Shown here piece after piece: positions 36,002 to 42,864 of a stretch of 64,000 nucleotides of DNA. This DNA comes from Flavobacterium franklandianum. GTDB taxonomy: Bacteria; Bacteroidota; Bacteroidia; Flavobacteriales; Flavobacteriaceae. Positions within the stretch are counted from its first letter, which is position 1, and every line of letters begins with the position of its first letter. The translations under genes and the position numbers were made by a program. The notes beneath the pieces are model-generated. The model was not told the origin of the DNA, ran no database searches, and saw only the letters and a list, made by a program, of their open reading frames with translations. The stretch is taken from NCBI RefSeq assembly GCF_007097365.1, contig NZ_VJZR01000015.1:1-64000 (forward strand), read 5' to 3'.

Positions 36002-36153
36002 TGGGAAGAAATAACGAAAGAAATATCAAAATACACAACGATAAGTTGCACAAAGAACAGGATAAAGTAAAAGCGGCCAAAGTATTGCGCAAAGAAAAAT
36101 TGAAGCTAATCGTGAAAAAATTCAATGAAGATAAATCATCGGAAAATAATTAA
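36001..36153 (+). CDS. 50-residue basic protein
   Basis: A very short gene starting MGRNNERNIKIHND. It is strongly basic and helical (KVKAAKVLRKEKLKLIVKKF) with an acidic end (EDKSSENN). Support for it being real: start coupled to the previous stop as TAATG, and only 3 bp separate its stop from the next start. It resembles small RNA- or ribosome-associated peptides in composition only. Confidence 0.65.
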   Translation: MGRNNERNIKIHNDKLHKEQDKVKAAKVLRKEKLKLIVKKFNEDKSSENN

Positions 36154-36156
36154 TTT

Positions 36157-36390
36157 ATGGAAAAGAGTCAGTTTGAAGAATTAAAAAACGGGGTTCAGGA
36201 AATTATAGATTTAATAGTGGCCAAACACAATAAAGCAGCCAACAATAAACTATTGGAAATCAGCGAAAAACTCGATGATTTCTTAGATCATTCAGACGAA
36301 GACGAGGATCTAATCGAAATTAGTAAATACCAAGTTTTGCTAAATCAATTGTTTCAAAAAATCAATCCAGAAGAAGTAGAAGGTGAATAA
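36157..36390 (+). CDS. Small acidic helical protein
   Basis: 77 residues, acidic (DDFLDHSDEDEDLIEISK), helical, no membrane segment. Third gene of the operon; its last codons overlap the GTG start of the next gene by 8 bp. It might be a partner of the basic 50-residue protein encoded just before it; this is inference from charge and position. Family not recognised. Confidence 0.65.
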   Translation: MEKSQFEELKNGVQEIIDLIVAKHNKAANNKLLEISEKLDDFLDHSDEDEDLIEISKYQVLLNQLFQKINPEEVEGE

Positions 36391-36766
36391 TTCAGCGCTT
36401 TGTTTTTGTGGTTCGGCAATTTCTTTTCAAGCTTGTTGTCAAAAACATATCGATGGAAGGGAGAAAACTTCAACCGCTTTAGCATTAATGAAATCTAGAT
36501 ATTCTGCTTATGCCACGAATCAAGCAGATTATTTATGGGAAACAACTCATAGTTCACAGCGAAAATTCTATTCCAAAACCGATATTTCGCAGTGGGCTAC
36601 AGCCAATGAGTGGCAAAAACTCGAAATTATTTCCGCTACAGAAAATACGGTGGAATTTAAAGCCTATTATTTGGATGAAAACAAACTAAACCAAATTCAT
36701 CACGAATTTTCTACTTTCAAAAAAGAAAACGGAACTTGGTTTTATGTGGATGGTAAGTTTTATTAA
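36383..36766 (+). CDS. YchJ-like SEC-C/NTF2 domain protein
   Basis: 127 residues. N-terminal zinc-binding CFCGS...CC pattern (LCFCGSAISFQACCQKHIDG) as in SEC-C motifs, then the YchJ core: ALALMKSRYSAYATNQADYL and a four-strand NTF2-like sheet ending GTWFYVDGKFY. Members are widespread with unknown role. GTG start at 36383, chosen because it begins the CxC block at the right distance and overlaps the preceding gene by 8 bp. Last gene of the operon. Confidence 0.82.
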   Translation: MNNSALCFCGSAISFQACCQKHIDGREKTSTALALMKSRYSAYATNQADYLWETTHSSQRKFYSKTDISQWATANEWQKLEIISATENTVEFKAYYLDENKLNQIHHEFSTFKKENGTWFYVDGKFY

Positions 36767-37004
36767 AAGATTTTTGATTATAGATTAACAATTCTTGACC
36801 CGAGTCCCAGCCTGCGGACGAACTGGCGAAGCATTTTAAATTTTTGTATAAAGAAAATTGTTTCGTTTTCAGCGACTAGCAAATTTGCTCCCGAAACTTC
36901 GGGACTAAAATTTGCAATCTAAAATCACCAATCATTCCCTTTTAACTAAAAATTAATATATGTTTGGCTTCAGTTCTTTTTAAAATAATGTAATTTTAAA
37001 AAAT
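36767..37004. repeat. Intergenic region with palindromic repeat pieces
   Basis: Contains a complement of the gcttcgcc/ctcgggtca repeat (about 36796-36828) and, at 36888-36905, the palindrome ctcccgaaacttcgggac nested inside gcaaattt...aaatttgc. The same palindrome with one change lies inside purC at 63960-63977. Confidence 0.65.
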
Positions 37005-38123
37005 ATGAAAGATACCATCAAAAAAGGATTTTATTTCAAGACATACGAAGCGCCATTTCAGTCTCCGTTTGAGAAACTCTTTGCGATTTTCAAGGAGTTA
37101 ATCACGCATACTTCGGGAGATTTTGATGAAGCTATCGACTGGTTACGGGAATTAGACAAAGAATACAAACTCACGGATTCCGCATATACCATAGATGATT
37201 TTATCGAAGATTTAAAGAAAAAAGGATACATCCGCGACGAACTCAAAGACGATGGAACTACAGGAACAGGAATTACTGCCAAGACGGAAAGAGCCATTCG
37301 TCAACAAGCTTTAGACAATATTTTCGGAAATCTTAAACGTTCAGGAAGTGGCAATCATAAAACCAAACACGCCGGAAATGGCGATGAGCATACGGGAGAA
37401 TTTCGGGAATTTCATTTCGGTGACGGATTGGAACGAATTTCCTTAACCGAAAGTTTACGCAATGCTCAAATCAATAACGGAGTAGCCGATTTTATGCTAA
37501 CCGAAAACGATTTGGTGGTCGAAGAAACTCAATACAAATCCCAAATGAGCACGGTTTTGATGATTGACATCAGCCACAGTATGATTTTGTACGGCGAAGA
37601 TCGAATCACCCCAGCCAAAAAAGTCGCAATGGCACTGGCCGAATTAATCACGACGCGTTATCCCAAAGATACTTTGGATATTCTCGTTTTCGGTAACGAC
37701 GCTTGGACAATTGCCATTCGGGATTTACCGTATCTGAAAGTAGGTCCTTATCATACCAATACCGTGGCGGGCTTGCAATTGGCAATGGATTTACTCCGCA
37801 GAAAACGAAATACCAACAAGCAAATTTTTATGATTACCGACGGCAAACCGAGTTGCGTTCGAGAAAAAGACGGTTCGTATTATATGAACAGCAACGGCCT
37901 CGATGAATACATTGTCGATAAATGCTACAACGAAGCCCAACAAGCCCGAAAATTGCACATTCCCATCACCACTTTTATGATTGCCAAAGACCCGTATTTA
38001 CAGCAATTTGTAAATAAGTTTACCGAAGCCAACCAAGGAAAAGCATTTTATACCGGATTGAAAGGTCTGGGCGAAATGATTTTCGAAGATTATGAAACCA
38101 ACAGGAAAAAAAGAATAAAATAA
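37005..38123 (+). CDS. VWA-domain protein
   Basis: 372 residues, cytoplasmic. Helical N-terminal half with FDEAIDWLRELDKEYKLTD and a Gly/Thr/His-rich linker (about 115-130). The von Willebrand A domain occupies about 180-360 with a MIDAS motif DISHSM, the Thr in NTVAGLQLAMD and Asp in MITDGKPSC. Paired in the same direction with an AAA+ ATPase 256 bp downstream; VWA plus MoxR/Mg-chelatase-like ATPases commonly form metal-insertion or complex-remodelling machines. The partner substrate is not apparent. Confidence 0.88.
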   Translation: MKDTIKKGFYFKTYEAPFQSPFEKLFAIFKELITHTSGDFDEAIDWLRELDKEYKLTDSAYTIDDFIEDLKKKGYIRDELKDDGTTGTGITAKTERAIRQQALDNIFGNLKRSGSGNHKTKHAGNGDEHTGEFREFHFGDGLERISLTESLRNAQINNGVADFMLTENDLVVEETQYKSQMSTVLMIDISHSMILYGEDRITPAKKVAMALAELITTRYPKDTLDILVFGNDAWTIAIRDLPYLKVGPYHTNTVAGLQLAMDLLRRKRNTNKQIFMITDGKPSCVREKDGSYYMNSNGLDEYIVDKCYNEAQQARKLHIPITTFMIAKDPYLQQFVNKFTEANQGKAFYTGLKGLGEMIFEDYETNRKKRIK

Positions 38124-38134
38124 TTTTGGGCGTT

Positions 38135-38310
38135 ACCACAAGGGTCGGGCTATTCGTTTCAATCTTTTTTCGGCGAAAAGCCTCAAAAAGGATTTCCACT
38201 TCTATCCCGAACGCAAACTTTAACAATAAATCAATTGCAATAAAATTATAAAATAACGGACTATTATTTAGATGCAGTCCTAGCTCCCCTCTTGAGAGGG
38301 GCTGGGTTGT
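38135..38310. repeat. Palindromic repeats between the VWA and AAA+ genes
   Basis: Two elements. At 38129-38218, a GC-rich block beginning gggcgttaccacaagggtcg and ending ggatttccacttctatcccg has the look of a mobile structured repeat; it occurs once here. At 38281-38310, agctcccctcttgagagggg forms a perfect 16-bp palindrome core cccctcttgagagggg. I recall similar sequences scattered through flavobacterial genomes but cannot check it. Confidence 0.5.
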
Positions 38311-38379
38311 GTTTTTTCAAAAACCTGTTGTTCAAAACATATTTTAAACATTAATAACAATTTCAATTAAAAACAATCA

Positions 38380-39837
38380 ATGAACAACATAAACACACTA
38401 GGCGAATTAAAGAAATCAGGATACCAAAGCAAAAGTATCAAAGACGAATTGCGTCATAATTTACGAGAGAAAATCAAATCGGGACACCCCACATTCGAAG
38501 GTGTTCACGGTTTTGAAAACACGGTAATTCCAGAGTTGGAACGCGCTATATTATCACGTCATAACATCAATTTATTGGGACTTCGCGGTCAAGCCAAAAC
38601 CCGATTGGCGCGTAAAATGATTGAATTGTTAGACGAATACATTCCGTTTGTAACGGGTTCTGAAATTAATGATGATCCGTTGCATCCAATTTCTCGTTTT
38701 GCTAAAGATGTAATTGCTGAAAAAGGAGATGCCACTCCAATATCTTGGTTGCACCGAAGCGAACGTTTTTTCGAAAAGCTAGCAACGCCAGATGTTACCG
38801 TTGCCGATTTAATAGGCGATGTTGACCCAATAAAAGCGGCTAATTTAAAACTATCTTATGCCGATGATCGAGTGATTCATTTCGGTATGATTCCAAGAGC
38901 GAATCGCAGTATTTTTGTCATCAACGAATTACCTGATTTGCAAGCAAGAATTCAAGTAGCTTTGTTCAATATTTTACAAGAAGGCGATATTCAGATTCGG
39001 GGTTTCAAACTAAGAATGCCACTCGATATGCAATTTATTTTCACCGCAAATCCTGAAGATTATACCAATCGGGGTAGTATTGTAACACCATTAAAAGATA
39101 GAATTGGTTCTCAAATCCTTACACATTATCCGGAAACTATCAAAATAGCAAGAACGATTACAGAGCAGGAAGCTAAATTGGATGTTGTCCAAAGTGATTT
39201 GGTGTACGTTCCTTCATTAGCCAGAGATTTATTAGAACAAATCAGTTTTGAAGCCCGTGAAAGCGAGTTTATCGACAACAAAAGTGGCGTAAGTGCCCGA
39301 TTGAGTATAACCGCTTTCGAAAATTTATTAAGTACCGCCGAACGTCGTGCTTTGAAATCTGGAGTGGACAAAACCGTTTTACGTTTGTCTGATTTTATGG
39401 GAATTATTCCAGCGATTACAGGAAAAGTAGAATTAGTTTATGAAGGAGAGCAGGAGGGAGCAGCGGTTGTTGCGCAACATTTAATTGGTAATGCGATTCA
39501 CACCTTCTTCCCAGCCTATTTTCCAAAAATAGAAAAATTGGAAAAACCAGATGAAAAAACGCCATATTCAGACACTTTAGAATGGTTTTTTGCCGAAAGT
39601 GGTTTCGAATTATTGGACGATAGCTCGGACAAGGAATACAAAAATATTCTGGATGAAATTGCTCCATTAGAAATTTTAATTAAAAAATACCACCCTCAAT
39701 TAGCAAAAGAAGACAGTTATTTTATGAAGGAATTTATTCTTTGGAGCTTAGTAGAATATAAAAAATTAAGCAAAGACCGGGTGTCCGAAGGCTATCAGTT
39801 CAAGGATTTGTATGGCAGTTATATTAGTAAATTGTAA
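38380..39837 (+). CDS. AAA+ ATPase of the MoxR/Mg-chelatase type
   Basis: 485 residues. Walker A is GLRGQAKTRL and the Walker B region reads SIFVINELPDL, with Asn-Glu in place of the usual Asp-Glu; sensor 1 is IFTANPEDY and an arginine segment follows (TPLKDRIGS). The C-terminal third is helical with a long lid. Functional partner of the VWA protein upstream, forming a predicted ATPase/VWA pair. The Asn in Walker B may be usual for this subfamily, since the second acidic residue needed for hydrolysis is kept. Followed by a strong terminator. Confidence 0.88.
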   Translation: MNNINTLGELKKSGYQSKSIKDELRHNLREKIKSGHPTFEGVHGFENTVIPELERAILSRHNINLLGLRGQAKTRLARKMIELLDEYIPFVTGSEINDDPLHPISRFAKDVIAEKGDATPISWLHRSERFFEKLATPDVTVADLIGDVDPIKAANLKLSYADDRVIHFGMIPRANRSIFVINELPDLQARIQVALFNILQEGDIQIRGFKLRMPLDMQFIFTANPEDYTNRGSIVTPLKDRIGSQILTHYPETIKIARTITEQEAKLDVVQSDLVYVPSLARDLLEQISFEARESEFIDNKSGVSARLSITAFENLLSTAERRALKSGVDKTVLRLSDFMGIIPAITGKVELVYEGEQEGAAVVAQHLIGNAIHTFFPAYFPKIEKLEKPDEKTPYSDTLEWFFAESGFELLDDSSDKEYKNILDEIAPLEILIKKYHPQLAKEDSYFMKEFILWSLVEYKKLSKDRVSEGYQFKDLYGSYISKL

Positions 39838-39843
39838 ATTATA

Positions 39844-39875
39844 TAAAGGGTTTGGTTGTGTTCCAAACCCTTTTT
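39844..39875 (+). terminator. Hairpin terminator after AAA+ gene
   Basis: aaagggtttgg (39845-39855) pairs with ccaaaccctttt (39863-39874) and ends in T residues. Confidence 0.88.
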
Positions 39876-39928
39876 AGTTTCTCGAATAATCAAATAAATT
39901 AAGTTTAAAAAAATCTGCGACCCTAGCG

Positions 39929-40130
39929 GTCAATGTCATTAAGTTAAGGGATTTTGTTGATGATTTTGTCATTCTGACGAAGGAAGAATCTCAACAAACG
40001 TGAGCAACTAACACGAGATTGCTTCGCCTGTTCGCTTTCGCTCGAGTCCTCATTCGTCAGAATGACAAATAAAGTTGAAATTAATGATATTGCCCGAGCG
40101 GTAGCGAACAGACAAAGCAATCTGAGGTAA
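39929..40130. repeat. Composite hairpin repeat with inverted loop
   Basis: Shares the gtcattaagtta lead and the 26-nt arm (39966-39991) with the array at 16671, but the 22-nt loop (39992-40013) is the exact reverse complement of the loop there. The right arm is interrupted by the gcttcgcctgttcgct element (40021-40050) before closing with cattcgtcagaatgaca (to 40067). A complementary copy of the same element follows at 40092-40124. Fills the gap between the AAA+ and transporter genes; no ORF is called in it. Confidence 0.8.
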
Positions 40131-40206
40131 AAAATAACTCAAGCGTTTGTTATAATAGTAAGGCGTATTCATATAAATACTAATTTTACCAGGAAATTAT
40201 CAATCT

Positions 40207-41058
40207 ATGGTATTCCTGATTTTAAGTATTATTTGCAGTGTGAGTGTTGGAGCAATCTTTAAAGTAGCACGCAATTATTCCATTAATGTTACGCAAATTG
40301 TTGCTACAAATTATTTCTTTGCATTGGCACTTTGTTACTTCTTTTTCAGTCCAGACCTTACTACCGTTGGAACCAATGCTCCTTGGGCAATATATATAAC
40401 ATTGGGGATTTTGTTGCCGTCCATTTTCCTTGTTTTGGCGGCTTCCATAAAACATTTGGGAATTGTAAAAACCGATGCGGCACAACGCCTTTCGTTATTC
40501 ATTCCTATTTTGGCAGCTTGGCTAATTTTTGGAGAAAAATTCAATGCCCTAAAAATAACCGCTTTTGGGATTGCTTTTCCTGCCTTGCTCCTTATTTTAA
40601 CCAAACCTACAGACAATACTAAAAACAAATGGATCTATCCGGCCTTGGTTTTACTTGGATTCGGATTGATTGACATTCTGTTCAAACAAATTGCCTTATT
40701 TACGAATTTGCCCTATACCACTTCCTTGTTTGTCGTTTTTACAATGGCTTTGACAATAATGGTCTTGGTTGTTGCATTCGAAATGGGCTTCAAAGAGGCA
40801 AAATTAAATCCTAAAAACCTGCTTTTTGGAAGCTTGGTAGGTGTTTTCAATTTTGGCAATATTCTGTTCTATTTGAAAGCACATCAATCCTTTGCCGAAA
40901 ATCCTTCGACTGTTTTTGCGGGAATGAATATGGGTGTAATCATCCTAGGCAGCTTAACGGGCATCTTTATTTTTAAAGAAAAACTTTCCAAAATGAATTA
41001 TGTGGGTTTGTTTTTGGCTTTAATAGCGATTGTATTAATTGTATTGTCCCAGCAATAA
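40207..41058 (+). CDS. EamA/DMT-family transporter
   Basis: 283 residues with ten hydrophobic helices and two EamA halves (about 1-135 and 145-281). The first half ends with AWLIFGEKFNALKITAFGIA and the second with TGIFIFKEKLSKMNYVGLFL, the conserved (F/W)xE(K/R) signature of the drug/metabolite transporter superfamily. The substrate is unknown. It is convergent with the deamidase-like gene (8 bp between stops), so it does not belong to that cluster. Confidence 0.85.
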   Translation: MVFLILSIICSVSVGAIFKVARNYSINVTQIVATNYFFALALCYFFFSPDLTTVGTNAPWAIYITLGILLPSIFLVLAASIKHLGIVKTDAAQRLSLFIPILAAWLIFGEKFNALKITAFGIAFPALLLILTKPTDNTKNKWIYPALVLLGFGLIDILFKQIALFTNLPYTTSLFVVFTMALTIMVLVVAFEMGFKEAKLNPKNLLFGSLVGVFNFGNILFYLKAHQSFAENPSTVFAGMNMGVIILGSLTGIFIFKEKLSKMNYVGLFLALIAIVLIVLSQQ

Positions 41059-41066
41059 TACCCAAA

Positions 41067-41927
41067 TTACTTACTGTTATTGTTGATGATTTCGTTTAAG
41101 GAAGCGAGAGAGGCTTGCCATTTGTTGAGATTCAAAAAATAAAGTTCTCGGTATTTGGTGATGATATTTTGATGTTTGAATTGAAAGTCGTTATTCATTT
41201 CGTAATTCCAATTATTGTCCCTGAAAATGGTTTCAAAATTGAAGACATTGCCCACCAACATTTTATAATCATCAACCAAATCTAAATTGATTTTTGAATG
41301 AAGTAACGGCTTAATTTCAGAATTATAAAAAGCCATAGCGGTTTCGTTTACAGCCAATCCTTGTTCGATCCAATGTTGCTCTAAAGCGGCATCTTCGTAT
41401 TTGAAAAAATCCGTAATCAACTTGTCCGAAAACCAATCGGGTAGCTGAACATTGGGTTGGATGGCCGTAGAAGAACCATTCGAATGGTTTTGAATTTGCG
41501 AATTGGGAATCATCGAGGAATTGTACAAATACCAGTCCGAATCCATAATCAAATAAATGAGTTTTCGGGTTCTGAGTTTGGCAAGCCAAGTCCTATAACG
41601 CACTATATTTTTAGGAAATAATCCTGGGTCAATAACCATTTTGCGTACTTTATTACCAATTCGAACTTGAAGAATTGGCGCCACGTGATAACCCCAATCG
41701 ATTTTTCCGGTCGGGGTAATATTTTTTTTATCGGTAAATGAGATCAAACGGGAGCTATTCATTGAATACACCATCGGCGCAAAGGCCCATATTTTGCCAC
41801 ATTGATAGCCTTTAGTTTCTAAATAAGTTCGGATATAATGTGAAATATTATGGCAATTGGCTTGCTGATACCCAAATGGTAATTCCAATTGCATAATTTC
41901 AGCAAATAGAATGTTGGCAGTTTCCAA
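41067..41927 (-). CDS. Protein-glutaminase-like Cys-His-Asp enzyme
   Basis: 286 residues, no signal peptide. The N-terminal half has the order and spacing of the protein-glutaminase (protein glutamine deamidase) catalytic triad: Cys 25 in ANCHNISHYIRTYL, His 81 in WGYHVAPILQV, Asp 100 in KMVIDPGLFP. The secreted Chryseobacterium protein-glutaminase has C/H/D in the same kind of blocks (YHVA, IDP). The C-terminal half (about 140-286) is helical and aromatic-rich with no recognised family. Last gene of a minus-strand unit 67 bp after a transglutaminase gene. I infer a cytoplasmic deamidase or thiol hydrolase acting on the product or target of the cluster; a peptidase or amidase is an alternative. 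Confidence 0.6.
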   Translation of the reverse strand: METANILFAEIMQLELPFGYQQANCHNISHYIRTYLETKGYQCGKIWAFAPMVYSMNSSRLISFTDKKNITPTGKIDWGYHVAPILQVRIGNKVRKMVIDPGLFPKNIVRYRTWLAKLRTRKLIYLIMDSDWYLYNSSMIPNSQIQNHSNGSSTAIQPNVQLPDWFSDKLITDFFKYEDAALEQHWIEQGLAVNETAMAFYNSEIKPLLHSKINLDLVDDYKMLVGNVFNFETIFRDNNWNYEMNNDFQFKHQNIITKYRELYFLNLNKWQASLASLNEIINNNSK

Positions 41928-41994
41928 ATCTATTACAGAAGCTTTTCTAGGCGTTAAAAGTGGGATTTTTTTGATGGGAAATATTTTATAAAAT

Positions 41995-42864
41995 TTAAAT
42001 CAAAGGTATAACATCCACTTCAACTTTCACCTTATGATCGCCAGAACTAAAAATAATTCCTTTCATCGGCGACACATCGGCAAAATCTCTTCCGTAGGCC
42101 GTAACAATATGGCGTTGTTGCGGAATCATATTATTGGTAGGGTCAAATTCGCACCAGCCCATCTCTGGAATGTAAACCGATATCCAAGCGTGTGAAGCGT
42201 CGGAACCTTCTAGTTTTATTTTTCCTTTTGGTGGCAAAGTTTCGATATAGCCGCTTACATATTTTGCGGGAATACCAACACTTCGTAAACTGGCAATTGC
42301 TAAATGGGAAAAATCTTGGCAAACACCTTTTCGCTCTTTAAGCACCGTTTTTAGTGGTGTATTGACATTGGTTGCACCCGATTTAAACTGAAATTCGGTG
42401 TATATTTTTTTGATTAAATCCCAAACGGCTTCAAAAAGGGACACATTAGGAAGCAAACAAGTTTCGGCAAAAGCCACAATTTCTTCATCCCAACTAATGT
42501 ATTGACTCGGCAATTGGTATTGCAAAACTTCGGTTTTGAGGGCTATGTCGGTTTTAAATTTTTCTCTGGCTTCCTCACAAGTAATAGTGTTAAAAAGTTG
42601 TACAGCATTGTTAAGCACTTCAACCTCACTCGAAACAATAACTTTTAGTGACTTATGCGATTCGTGAAGCGAAAAATAATGTTGAATGTTTCCAAAATAA
42701 TCCGTGCGAGAATATATTTTTGCAGGTTTTGGCTCTATCTCTAATTTGAAATTATGGCATATTTGTTTGGCAGAATTTCGAGGTTGAAGGCACAGAATAC
42801 TTTGGTAATTATGTACTGAATTTACGTACGTATAAAGAGTTTGATGTCTTAATTTATATTTCAT
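41995..42864 (-). CDS. Transglutaminase-like protein (short)
   Basis: 289 residues. An N-terminal beta domain (about 1-85, starting MKYKLRHQTLYTYVNSV) typical of bacterial transglutaminase-fold proteins, then the core with Cys 172 in RKGVCQDFSHLAIASLRSVG, His 215 in SDASHAWISVYIP and Asp 231 in EFDPTNN. Many members act as cysteine peptidases rather than cross-linkers. It overlaps the ATP-grasp gene by 11 bp, so the two are translationally coupled. It would act on amide bonds in the same pathway. Confidence 0.88.
   Translation of the reverse strand: MKYKLRHQTLYTYVNSVHNYQSILCLQPRNSAKQICHNFKLEIEPKPAKIYSRTDYFGNIQHYFSLHESHKSLKVIVSSEVEVLNNAVQLFNTITCEEAREKFKTDIALKTEVLQYQLPSQYISWDEEIVAFAETCLLPNVSLFEAVWDLIKKIYTEFQFKSGATNVNTPLKTVLKERKGVCQDFSHLAIASLRSVGIPAKYVSGYIETLPPKGKIKLEGSDASHAWISVYIPEMGWCEFDPTNNMIPQQRHIVTAYGRDFADVSPMKGIIFSSGDHKVKVEVDVIPLI

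Noticed and set aside
38380-39837. Inactive AAA+ because Walker B has Asn-Glu
   Set aside because: The catalytic Glu is kept, and I recall the INELPDL form being usual in this subfamily; loss of activity cannot be claimed.
41474-41489. 16-bp palindrome aaccattcgaatggtt inside the glutaminase-like gene
   Set aside because: No second copy seen in the window and it codes a plausible loop; could be chance.
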